A DNA stretch of 64,000 nt, taken from Desulfopila inferna. GTDB taxonomy: Bacteria > Desulfobacterota > Desulfobulbia > Desulfobulbales > Desulfocapsaceae. Made by a program: the position numbers and the translations under genes. Below are positions 35,953-45,479 of the stretch, in pieces. The first letter of the stretch is position 1. Every line of letters begins with the position of its first letter. The notes under the pieces are model-generated. The model saw only the letters and a program-made list of their open reading frames with translations, made no database searches and was not told the origin of the DNA. Location of the stretch: the NCBI RefSeq assembly GCF_016919005.1, contig NZ_JAFFQE010000004.1:372001-436000 (forward strand), in the 5' to 3' direction.

Positions 35953-36378
35953 ATGATTACGATGGACATCACCTTAGTTTTTCAGATGATAAACATCATT
36001 ATCCTGATGTTTCTTCTGAACAAAGTTCTGTACAAACCCGTACTTGGGATCTTGCGCCAAAGATCTGAAAAAATGAGAGGAACACAGCAGGAAATCGAAA
36101 GATTTAAGAAAGACGCAGGTCTCCGCCAGGAGGAAGTAGATAAAAAAATGGCCCTTGCATCCGGTAAGGCAAAGGCGGCGTTGGATTCTGCACGGGCAGA
36201 GGCTGCCGCGGCAGGAAATGAAAAGCTTTCTGCCATAAAAGCGGAAGTCGAGGCGGAGAAGCAGAAGAAGATGACGGATATGAAAACCCAGATAGATACT
36301 GCTGGAAAGAATCTCCAGGAGAATCTCGCGGGTTTTGCATCCGACATGGCCGGAAAAATTCTTGGAAGGAGTCTCTAA
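35953..36378 (+). CDS. atpF': F-type ATP synthase subunit b'
   Basis: This 141-aa peripheral-stalk subunit has one N-terminal TM helix (VFQMINIIILMFLLNKVLYKP) and a long alpha-helical, alanine- and lysine-rich stalk. It has no signal extension, unlike the next gene. Two b-type genes in tandem imply a b/b' heterodimer, as in photosynthetic bacteria and many Desulfobacterota. It is the first gene of the seven-gene atp operon, 2 bp before atpF. Confidence 0.9.
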   Translation: MITMDITLVFQMINIIILMFLLNKVLYKPVLGILRQRSEKMRGTQQEIERFKKDAGLRQEEVDKKMALASGKAKAALDSARAEAAAAGNEKLSAIKAEVEAEKQKKMTDMKTQIDTAGKNLQENLAGFASDMAGKILGRSL

Positions 36379-36380
36379 AA

Positions 36381-37079
36381 ATGAGAGGAGTAAAGCACAT
36401 TACCAGCGGATTGTTCCTGGTTGCAGTGGCACTTTGTTTCTCCCTATCTGTCGGTAACGTATGGGCAGTAAGCGGGGATAGTCATGCTGCGGTGGAGAGT
36501 GCAGGTCATGGCGTCGCCAGTACAGCCCTAGCAGTTGAAGATGGACATGCGGCCGAAGGCGCAACAACTGAAGCCCATGGCGGAGGCAGTCTGGCCCCGG
36601 ATAAACTTTGGGATTTGTTTTTCCGAATTCTCAACTTCGCCGTGTTGGTATTCATACTTGTTAAATTCGGTGCCAAACCGATTGCATCCGGCCTGGCTGG
36701 TCGTCAGCAAAAAATAAAGGACGACATCGAAGATCTGGAAGCCAGGAAAGTCGAGGCGGAAAAGACCTATCGTGACTTTGAGGCCAAACTTGCCGGGATG
36801 GAACGGGAAATCGATACCATAGTCGATAAGGCGATTGCCCAGGCTGAAATTGAAAAAGCAAAAATCATTGAGAAAGCCGAACAGGCCGCTAAAGATATCA
36901 AGCGCCAGGCTGAAATGTCAGTCCAGAATGAAATCATGATTGGACGTCGTCAACTGAAAAACGATATCGCCGATCAGGCTGCTGCCATGGCTGAGCAATT
37001 AATCGTTAAGAATCTTACATCTGAGGATCAGGTGAAGATTATCGAAGATTACCTAGATAAAGTAGGGGCCGTACAGTGA
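36381..37079 (+). CDS. atpF: F-type ATP synthase subunit b with signal-peptide extension
   Basis: The 232-aa subunit has the usual single TM (LWDLFFRILNFAVLVFILVK, residues 76-95) and a charged stalk with heptads (KDDIEDLEARKVEAEKTYRD). It also carries an N-terminal signal peptide (residues 1-29, ending VWA) and a 45-residue His/Glu/Ala-rich segment before the TM, which should face the periplasm. Such extensions occur in several deltaproteobacterial b subunits. The gene ends in an overlap with atpH (GTGA). Confidence 0.92.
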   Translation: MRGVKHITSGLFLVAVALCFSLSVGNVWAVSGDSHAAVESAGHGVASTALAVEDGHAAEGATTEAHGGGSLAPDKLWDLFFRILNFAVLVFILVKFGAKPIASGLAGRQQKIKDDIEDLEARKVEAEKTYRDFEAKLAGMEREIDTIVDKAIAQAEIEKAKIIEKAEQAAKDIKRQAEMSVQNEIMIGRRQLKNDIADQAAAMAEQLIVKNLTSEDQVKIIEDYLDKVGAVQ

Positions 37080-37621
37080 AACATACAATACTAGCGCGAC
37101 GATACGCCAAGGCCTTGTTTGCCGTTGGCAAAGAAAACGATGCGTATGAAGCCTATAACGAAACTCTTCAGGGAGTTGCCGGGCTTTATACATCTACTCC
37201 GGAAGTTGCTGATGCTCTGACTAATCCCCTCTATCCAATTGATGTCAGAGAGAAGGTAATGGCAGGTTTAATCAACTCCATCGGAGTTGATAAGGTGTCA
37301 GCTAATTTCCTCAATCTGCTGGTAGAAAAGAGACGTGCTGAAATTCTGCCCGAGATTGCAGAGGAATATAAAATCATGGTTGATGAAGAGAAGAACATCA
37401 GTCATGGTTCGGTGACTTCAGCAGTTGAGTTGAGTGATGAATTGCAGGCCAAGATTCAGGCGGCACTAGAAAAATTAACAGGCAAGAAGGTGGAACTGTC
37501 TACCAGTGTTGATCCATCCCTTATTGGTGGAATTGTAGCTAAGGTAGGAGATTTAGTTCTGGACGGCAGTATTAAAACACAGCTTGCAGGTTTAAAAGAT
37601 TCCATTAAGGGGAGAGAATAG
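37076..37621 (+). CDS. atpH: F-type ATP synthase subunit delta
   Basis: Delta (OSCP homologue) links the F1 head to the peripheral stalk. The 181-aa protein has the N-terminal helical domain starting ARRYAKALFAVGKE and the C-terminal signature VDPSLIGGIVAKVGDLVLDGS. The start codon is GTG 37076, overlapping the atpF stop as GTGA. atpA follows at once (TAGATG). Confidence 0.95.
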   Translation: MKHTILARRYAKALFAVGKENDAYEAYNETLQGVAGLYTSTPEVADALTNPLYPIDVREKVMAGLINSIGVDKVSANFLNLLVEKRRAEILPEIAEEYKIMVDEEKNISHGSVTSAVELSDELQAKIQAALEKLTGKKVELSTSVDPSLIGGIVAKVGDLVLDGSIKTQLAGLKDSIKGRE

Positions 37622-39145
37622 ATGCAGATCAAAGCCGAAGAAATTAGTCAGATTATCAAAGACCAGATTGGGGAGTACGAGACAAGCATTGACCTGAACG
37701 AGACGGGGACCGTAATCTCTGTCGGTGATGGTATTGCCCGTGTCTACGGAGTGCAGAACTGTATGGCCCTGGAACTCCTTGAGTTCCCGGGAGGTATTAT
37801 GGGACTGGCGCTCAACCTTGAGCAGGACAATGTCGGCTGTGCCGTATTGGGCAGTGTCGATATGATCAAGGAAGGCGACATCGTCAAGCGGACCGGCCGT
37901 ATTGCCGAGGTTCCCGTTGGACCTGAAATGGACGGCCGTGTTGTTGACGGCATCGGTTTCCCTATAGACGGTCTGGGCCCGATCGATACCAAGCTTACCT
38001 CCAAGATCGAAGTTCTCGCCCCTGGTGTTATCGCCCGTAAAGGGGTACACGAGCCCTGCTATACCGGCGCCAAAGCAGTTGACGCCATGACTCCTGTCGG
38101 ACGTGGTCAGCGTGAACTGATCATCGGCGATCGCCAGATCGGTAAAACCTCTCTTTGCGTCGATGCCATTATCGCCCAGAAGGATACTGATATTCATTGT
38201 ATTTACGTTGCCGTCGGTCAGAAGAAATCCACTGTTGCCCTGGTGGTTGAAGCACTGAGAAAGCATGGTGCCATGGAATATACCACAGTCGTTGCCGCCT
38301 GTGCTTCCGATCCCGCGCCTATGCAGTACATCGCACCTTTTGCCGGTTGCGCCATGGGTGAGTATTACAGAGACAACGGCCAACACGCCCTGATCATTTA
38401 TGACGATCTCTCCAAACAGGCCGTTGCTTATCGTGAGCTTTCCCTGCTGCTTCGTCGTCCTCCCGGACGTGAAGCCTATCCTGGCGATATTTTCTTTAAC
38501 CATTCCAGGCTCCTCGAACGTGCTTCCAAATTGAATGACGAACTCGGTGCCGGATCGCTTACCGCACTGCCGATCATCGAGACCCAGGCCGGTGACGTTT
38601 CGGCCTTCATTCCGACAAACGTTATCTCCATTACCGACGGCCAGGTCTATCTCGAGCCAAACCTGTTCTTCTCCGGTGTGCGTCCTGCAATTAACGTTGG
38701 ACTCTCCGTATCGCGTGTTGGTGGAGCCGCCCAGGTAAAAGCCATGAAGCAGGTAGCCGGTACGCTCCGTCTTGATCTTGCTCAGTTCCGTGAGCTGGCA
38801 GCCTTTGCCGCCTTCGGATCCGATCTTGATGCCAAAACCCAGGCGCAGCTCACCAGAGGCGAGAGACTTGTTGAAATACTCAAGCAGCCCCAGTACCAAC
38901 CACTGCCTATGGAAAAGCAGGTTACCATAATTTATGCCGGTGCCAATGGTTACCTGGATAAGCTGCCTGTCAACACATTGGCCGACTATGAGCAGGAACT
39001 CTATAACTATATCGAATCAAACGATCCATCAATCTTTGCCGATTTGAAAGCGCAGGAAGAGTTCACTGATCCAATCAAAGAGAAACTGAATAAAGCACTG
39101 ACCAGCTTTGGTGAAACATTCAAGGCAACCAAAGGTCTTAACTAA
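37622..39145 (+). CDS. atpA: F-type ATP synthase subunit alpha
   Basis: Alpha is the non-catalytic nucleotide-binding subunit of F1. The 507-aa chain has P-loop [15 protein letters not shown], the arginine-finger block [19 protein letters not shown], and [17 protein letters not shown], the ATPase alpha/beta signature. The N-terminal crown domain has [10 protein letters not shown]. It starts directly after the atpH stop and leads to atpG by 18 bp. Confidence 0.98.
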   Translation: MQIKAEEISQIIKDQIGEYETSIDLNETGTVISVGDGIARVYGVQNCMALELLEFPGGIMGLALNLEQDNVGCAVLGSVDMIKEGDIVKRTGRIAEVPVGPEMDGRVVDGIGFPIDGLGPIDTKLTSKIEVLAPGVIARKGVHEPCYTGAKAVDAMTPVGRGQRELIIGDRQIGKTSLCVDAIIAQKDTDIHCIYVAVGQKKSTVALVVEALRKHGAMEYTTVVAACASDPAPMQYIAPFAGCAMGEYYRDNGQHALIIYDDLSKQAVAYRELSLLLRRPPGREAYPGDIFFNHSRLLERASKLNDELGAGSLTALPIIETQAGDVSAFIPTNVISITDGQVYLEPNLFFSGVRPAINVGLSVSRVGGAAQVKAMKQVAGTLRLDLAQFRELAAFAAFGSDLDAKTQAQLTRGERLVEILKQPQYQPLPMEKQVTIIYAGANGYLDKLPVNTLADYEQELYNYIESNDPSIFADLKAQEEFTDPIKEKLNKALTSFGETFKATKGLN

Positions 39146-39163
39146 TCAAAGATAGGTCCAGCT

Positions 39164-40030
39164 ATGCCCAGTTTAAAAGACGTGCAAACAAAGATCCAGG
39201 GAGTTAAAAAGACCGCCCAGATCACCAAAGCCATGAATATGGTCGCCTCGGCAAAACTGCGGGGTGCCCAAGAGAAAATGGAAGCCTTCCGGCCATACAC
39301 CTCGAAGTTCAACGAGGCTATGTCCAATCTGTCCGGAGGTGCCAATACCACAAGTTTTCCGCTCATGGAAGTTCGTGAGGTCAAACAGGTTGAACTTGTC
39401 GTGATAACTTCCGATCGTGGACTGTGCGGATCCTTCAACTCGAACATTATTCGCATGGCCGAGCAAAAAATTCGGCAATATGAGGCCGAAGGGAAAACGG
39501 TCAGCCTTGTCTGCGTTGGGAAGAAGGGATACCAGATTCTCAGAAAAACAGGCAAGGTAAGAAAACAGTTTCTGGATATCATGGGATCCTTCCAGATGTT
39601 CAATGCCCGTGAAATTGCCAGTGATGTTTCTCAGAACTTCCTTGATGGAAATTCGGATAAGGTAGAAATCATCTACGGAGAATTTCGGTCTGTGGCGCAA
39701 CAGAAGCCGGCTTCAAAGAATTTCCTTCCGGTCCAGCCCATCGAGAGCGGCGAGAGCGAGAAGAAAATTTCCGGTGAATATATCTATGAACCATCCACAG
39801 AAGAGATTATGGATGTCCTGCAACCCCTTTATCTCAATGTTATGGTGTATCACTCCATGCTTGAGGTGGGTGCCAGTGAACATGCTGCACGTATGACCGC
39901 CATGGATAATGCGACGAATGCATGTAAGGATATCGTGGATAATCTGACGATTGTGTATAATAAGGCTCGCCAGGCCGCCATCACAGCAGAACTCATGGAT
40001 ATTGTTGGCGGTGCCGAAGCCCTTAAATAG
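39164..40030 (+). CDS. atpG: F-type ATP synthase subunit gamma
   Basis: Gamma is the rotor shaft between the c-ring and the alpha/beta hexamer. The 288-aa protein has N-terminal coiled helix KTAQITKAMNMVASAKLRGA, the Rossmann-like middle (VVITSDRGLCGSFNSNI), and the C-terminal coiled helix with EHAARMTAMDNATNACKDI. All are standard. It lies between atpA and atpD. Confidence 0.97.
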   Translation: MPSLKDVQTKIQGVKKTAQITKAMNMVASAKLRGAQEKMEAFRPYTSKFNEAMSNLSGGANTTSFPLMEVREVKQVELVVITSDRGLCGSFNSNIIRMAEQKIRQYEAEGKTVSLVCVGKKGYQILRKTGKVRKQFLDIMGSFQMFNAREIASDVSQNFLDGNSDKVEIIYGEFRSVAQQKPASKNFLPVQPIESGESEKKISGEYIYEPSTEEIMDVLQPLYLNVMVYHSMLEVGASEHAARMTAMDNATNACKDIVDNLTIVYNKARQAAITAELMDIVGGAEALK

Positions 40031-40076
40031 CATATTAAAAAATCGAATAAATTTTAGACCTTTTAAGGAGGGGTAA

Positions 40077-41495
<1,419 letters not shown>

Positions 41496-41519
41496 TCACA
41501 AATCAGAGGAGTCATACCA

Positions 41520-41933
41520 ATGGCACAACAGATACGTTTAGAAGTAGTCACTCCGACCGGAGCAGTGGTAAATGACGATGTGGATATCGTCAATGCTCCC
41601 GGATATGGAGGTGATTTTGGTGTGCTCGCTAATCATGCGCCTTTCCTCTCGACCATCAAGATAGGCCTACTCTCCTATGAACAGGGGAAAAAGAGAGAAA
41701 ACCTGATGATAAGCGGGGGATTCTGTGAGGTGTCCAATAATAAAATCACCTTTCTCGTCGAGAGTGCGGAATTCGGAACAAAGATTGATGTTGATCGGGC
41801 CATGAAAGCCAAGGAACGAGCCGAGAAACGACTTGCTCAGGCGGCCCAGAAGAGTGAAAGTATCAATCGTGCCCGCGCTGAAGCGGCCTTGCAGAGGGCT
41901 ATGGCCCGGATAAAGGCCTCAAAAGCTATGTAA
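41520..41933 (+). CDS. atpC: F-type ATP synthase subunit epsilon
   Basis: Epsilon couples the rotor and can inhibit ATP hydrolysis. The 137-aa protein has the N-terminal beta-sandwich ([36 protein letters not shown]) and the two C-terminal helices ([34 protein letters not shown]). It is the last gene of the operon; a strong terminator follows. Confidence 0.96.
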   Translation: MAQQIRLEVVTPTGAVVNDDVDIVNAPGYGGDFGVLANHAPFLSTIKIGLLSYEQGKKRENLMISGGFCEVSNNKITFLVESAEFGTKIDVDRAMKAKERAEKRLAQAAQKSESINRARAEAALQRAMARIKASKAM

Positions 41934-41954
41934 CACTCGAAGTATTATTTTGTG

Positions 41955-41990
41955 AAGGACTATCCTGTTATGGGATAGTCCTTTTTTTTT
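41955..41990 (+). terminator. Rho-independent terminator of the atp operon
   Basis: AAGGACTATCC (41955-41965) pairs with GGATAGTCCTT (41973-41983), loop of 7 nt, followed by a run of T to 41990. Confidence 0.95.
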
Positions 41991-42162
41991 GATATTTTCC
42001 TGCCCGATTATGATAAGACTTTTTCTTCATTCCGTACCCTGAAGGTCGGAATGACAGTAGAAATGGACTTCTCAAGATCTTCAAATCCTGCAATCCTGCA
42101 ATAGACAAACCAACTCAATACGATTGATAATCAGCAAAAATGACTGCCGCCGACTTTATGGC

Positions 42163-43959
42163 TCATTGCAGGGCCTGAAGGTTGAGACGTGCACTGTTTG
42201 ATTCGATATAATTTTTGACTCCTTGGGAGATATTGACTGCAAAGGAGTCGAGGAACAGGTCGCTGCTTAGTTTTTTTGCTTCCAATGGATTACTAATGAA
42301 GGCTGCTTCCAGAAGGATAGCAGGCATTTCGGCTCCGATAAGAACGTAGAAGGGAGCCTGCTTTACTCCTAGATCCTTGAGGGCGAGGTCGTTATTGTTC
42401 AGCCCTCTAACCAGAGTGGTGTGCACTGTATGAGCGAGACGGGAGGATTCGTTTATTTTAGAATTCTTCATGATGTGCGCCAGAACATCCTGGAGATCGC
42501 TCATCTGCAATTCAGAAGTGGCGTTCTCATAGGCTGCCACCCGCATTGCCTCTGGATTGTTGGAAAGATTGAGAAAATAAGTTTCGAGGCCATGCACTGA
42601 GGATTGTGAATGGGCATTGACATGGAGCGACAGGAAGAGATCGGCATTATTGCCATTGGCAATGGCCGTACGTTCTTCCAAAGAAAGATAAACGTCCTTG
42701 GTTCGGGTCAGTACCACTTCACAGCCAAGTGAGGCCTCCAGATTGTGGGCCAGTCTTTTGGCAAGCTTGAGCACGATATCCTTTTCCTTCAGCCCGTTGG
42801 CTATCGCCCCGGGATCCTTGCCGCCATGACCGGGGTCAATGACAATCTTGCCTACTCCAAGACCGAGCTGCTGAGCCAGGGAAAGTTCAGGACCGGATGG
42901 TATTCCTGAGTCCAGGGTATTACCAGCTTTTGCAGAACTGACTATGCTGCGCTTTTTCTGGTCCTTGAAGATAATTATTTGTTCATGGTTGATGTTCGGC
43001 TTGAGCAGTTCCTTGATGGATTTGCTGTTTGAGGGTGTACTGCGGCGTGCAACTCCCCGGATGTCTACGACAACACGGAAGGGATCAGGAAGGCTGAAAA
43101 TTTTATACGATGAGATTGACTCTATATCAAGGACAACCCTGACTGTCTCCTGGGTATTCTGGCCGGTACGGATTTGTTGTAAAAGACCGTCAGAGACGGG
43201 GACGGGGCGGCGGTACAGCGGTTCTATATAGCTGTTCTGAAAATCGATATAGAGTCGCCGAGGCGCATCACCTGTCTTTTCGAGAAGCTGGGCAGAATAG
43301 GTCACAGGCCCTGAGGCTTTTATGATGACACGGCTATAATCTTCTGATGACCAGTACTTGACCGGGAGTACGTTGGTGAGTTTTTTGTGGTTGGTCTCAC
43401 TAATCATGCTCTGCGGCAAGGCTATATCGTAAGCGCTGGACAGTTTTTTCATCTCCTCTGCAGCCCGGCTATACATATCTCCTTGAGGATAGCGTGTAAC
43501 AATATCGCTGAAGTATTTTGCTGCTCTGTTGTTATCGTCAAGTTTATCGGAAAAGATCGACCCCAGGGCAAACAGAGCGTCGTCGGCAAGTCGATGATGA
43601 GGAAAGAGCGAAGCGCAGTCCCGATAATATCCTATTGATTCCTTAAGGTCATTTTTCAGGGAAAATCTCTCAAACATGCGCCGATAATTTTCACCGAGCA
43701 TAAACAAAGAAGCAGGAGCCAGTTCGGATTTGGGATTGGCAAGGTATACCCTTCTAAAATTACGGCTGCTTTTCAACCATGAAGTTCTCTTCTCTCCAAG
43801 CTCTGCATTTGTTTCCAGCTGTTTATAGTAAAATTTCGATGCATTATAACGAGCCTGAACAGATGAATGAGTGGCTCTATCATTTTCTGCGCAAAATACC
43901 GGCGAAGAAATAAGAGCATAAAAAATGAGAAGAAGAAATAGTGGGCAATATCGGATCAT
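42163..43959 (-). CDS. N-acetylmuramoyl-L-alanine amidase (AmiC type) with TPR region
   Basis: This periplasmic cell-wall amidase cleaves the stem peptide from MurNAc. The order is signal peptide (residues 1-23, LLLIFYALISSPVFC), TPR-like repeats (about 30-160), an AMIN domain (about 195-290, VIIKASGPVTYSAQLLEKTG) and a C-terminal Amidase_3 domain. Zinc ligands and catalytic residues are seen in IDPGHGGKDPGAIA, LHVNAHSQSS and ILLEAAFISNPLEA. At about 598 aa it is longer than E. coli AmiC because of the TPR part. ATG 43959 was chosen because the signal peptide starts there; ATG 44034 is an upstream alternative. Confidence 0.92.
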   Translation of the reverse strand: MIRYCPLFLLLIFYALISSPVFCAENDRATHSSVQARYNASKFYYKQLETNAELGEKRTSWLKSSRNFRRVYLANPKSELAPASLFMLGENYRRMFERFSLKNDLKESIGYYRDCASLFPHHRLADDALFALGSIFSDKLDDNNRAAKYFSDIVTRYPQGDMYSRAAEEMKKLSSAYDIALPQSMISETNHKKLTNVLPVKYWSSEDYSRVIIKASGPVTYSAQLLEKTGDAPRRLYIDFQNSYIEPLYRRPVPVSDGLLQQIRTGQNTQETVRVVLDIESISSYKIFSLPDPFRVVVDIRGVARRSTPSNSKSIKELLKPNINHEQIIIFKDQKKRSIVSSAKAGNTLDSGIPSGPELSLAQQLGLGVGKIVIDPGHGGKDPGAIANGLKEKDIVLKLAKRLAHNLEASLGCEVVLTRTKDVYLSLEERTAIANGNNADLFLSLHVNAHSQSSVHGLETYFLNLSNNPEAMRVAAYENATSELQMSDLQDVLAHIMKNSKINESSRLAHTVHTTLVRGLNNNDLALKDLGVKQAPFYVLIGAEMPAILLEAAFISNPLEAKKLSSDLFLDSFAVNISQGVKNYIESNSARLNLQALQ

Positions 43960-44217
43960 TTTGTCATATTCATGATGACTGAATCTGCTGGAAAAAATGA
44001 AAATAATGTGATTTTCTGCATATAATGTTATCACCTGCTAAAGTAATTGTTTGGGATAAAAATAACAAACAGAAAAGATAACTCTCCGGTGAGAAATGGA
44101 AAATTGGTTATTTCTGCCGCTGTCAGATATCCTGCAACACTGCGGTTGATGCTGATTTTCATCATGTTTTAGCTGCATTTTCCCGGGTGCTAAATTCCAA
44201 AAAGGAAGGAGTCATAA

Positions 44218-45396
44218 ATGAGCTATACCAGAGATATCACGGATTATATGGGGCTGCAGGGACTGTTGACGGATGAAGAAAAACTGGTTCGGGAAACAGC
44301 CAGGAATTTTGTCAATGAGAAGGTGATGCCGGTCATTGATGATTATGCCCAGAAAGAAAAATTTCCAGAAGAGCTTATAGCCCAGATGGGAGAGCTTGGT
44401 TTTCTTGGACCGACGCTGCCGGAGGAATATGGCTGTGCGGAGCTTTCCAATGTGGCCTACGGCCTGCTGATGTATGAACTGGAGCGAGGTGATTCCGGGA
44501 TACGCAGTTTTGCCTCGGTGCAGGGGTCACTTGTGATGTACCCCATATTTGCCTTTGGTTCGGAAGAGCAGAAAAAGTACTGGCTCCCCAAAATGGCGGC
44601 CGGAAGTGCTGTCGGCTGCTTTGGGCTCACCGAGCCGGATTTCGGCTCGAACCCTTCCGGAATGAAAACACGCGCGGTACGGAATGCGGATGGAACCTGG
44701 TGTCTCAACGGGGCAAAGATGTGGATAACCAACGGCAGTATTGCCGATGTTGCCGTGGTTTGGGCGCAGACCGATGAAGGGGTACGCGGCTTCCTCGTGG
44801 AAAAAGGTACGAACGGTTTTGAGGCTCCGCGCATGAAAGGAAAATGGAGCCTTCGTGCCTCGATTACCTCCGAGTTGGTTTTCGACAATGTCATTGTCGA
44901 GGAGGAAAAAAGTCTGCTCCCTGGTGTTAAAGGACTGAAAGGGCCTTTGAGTTGTCTTACCCAGGCCCGCTATGGCATTGCCTGGGGAGCGTTGGGCGCC
45001 GCTGATAACTGTTACCAGACGGCACTTGAATATGCCCAATCACGGATCCAGTTTGACAAACCAATCGCGGCATTTCAGCTGCAGCAGAAAAAGCTGGCGG
45101 AGATGGTGACGGAACTCACCAAGGGGCAGCTCCTGGCGTTTCAGCTTGGGCGGCTCAAAGATCAGGGCACCTATACTCCGGCGCAGGTATCAATGGCCAA
45201 AATGAACAATGTCAATATCGCGCGTGATATTGCCAGGACAGCGCGAACAATGCTGGGGGCAAACGGCATTATGGGCGAGTATCCGGTCATGCGTCACATG
45301 AACAATCTGGAATCCGTCTATACCTATGAGGGAACGCACGATATGCACACCCTGATAATAGGCCAGGAGGTTACCGGAATAGCGGCCTATCGATAG
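44218..45396 (+). CDS. gcdH: Glutaryl-CoA dehydrogenase (acyl-CoA dehydrogenase family)
   Basis: This 392-aa FAD enzyme matches glutaryl-CoA dehydrogenase better than generic acyl-CoA dehydrogenases: RMKGKWSLRASITSELVFDNV, GCFGLTEPDFGSNPSGM and TYEGTHDMHTLIIG, with catalytic Glu371. Residues linked to the decarboxylating type (Glu89, Arg96, Ser97, Tyr370 by alignment to the human enzyme) are present, so glutaryl-CoA to crotonyl-CoA plus CO2 is expected. It acts in lysine, tryptophan or anaerobic aromatic degradation. No ETF or CoA-transferase gene is adjacent; it stands alone with an AAGGAAGGAG site. Confidence 0.88.
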   Translation: MSYTRDITDYMGLQGLLTDEEKLVRETARNFVNEKVMPVIDDYAQKEKFPEELIAQMGELGFLGPTLPEEYGCAELSNVAYGLLMYELERGDSGIRSFASVQGSLVMYPIFAFGSEEQKKYWLPKMAAGSAVGCFGLTEPDFGSNPSGMKTRAVRNADGTWCLNGAKMWITNGSIADVAVVWAQTDEGVRGFLVEKGTNGFEAPRMKGKWSLRASITSELVFDNVIVEEEKSLLPGVKGLKGPLSCLTQARYGIAWGALGAADNCYQTALEYAQSRIQFDKPIAAFQLQQKKLAEMVTELTKGQLLAFQLGRLKDQGTYTPAQVSMAKMNNVNIARDIARTARTMLGANGIMGEYPVMRHMNNLESVYTYEGTHDMHTLIIGQEVTGIAAYR

Positions 45397-45408
45397 TAAA
45401 AAGGCTGG

Positions 45409-45450
45409 AGCGCCGGTCACATGGACCGGCGCTAGCGTTGTCTTTTTTCT
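45409..45450. terminator. Hairpin between convergent gcdH and mutS
   Basis: AGCGCCGGTC (45409-45418) pairs with GACCGGCGCT (45424-45433), 5-nt loop. A T-rich stretch starts about 7 nt later. It may terminate both genes. Confidence 0.65.
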
Positions 45451-45479
45451 TAACAGGGAAATGTTTATGGGGAGATATT

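Noticed and set aside
37592-38899. 435-codon open frame on the minus strand opposite atpA
   Set aside because: It is fully antisense to a clear atpA with strong family motifs. The translation shows no domain and reflects codon bias of atpA.
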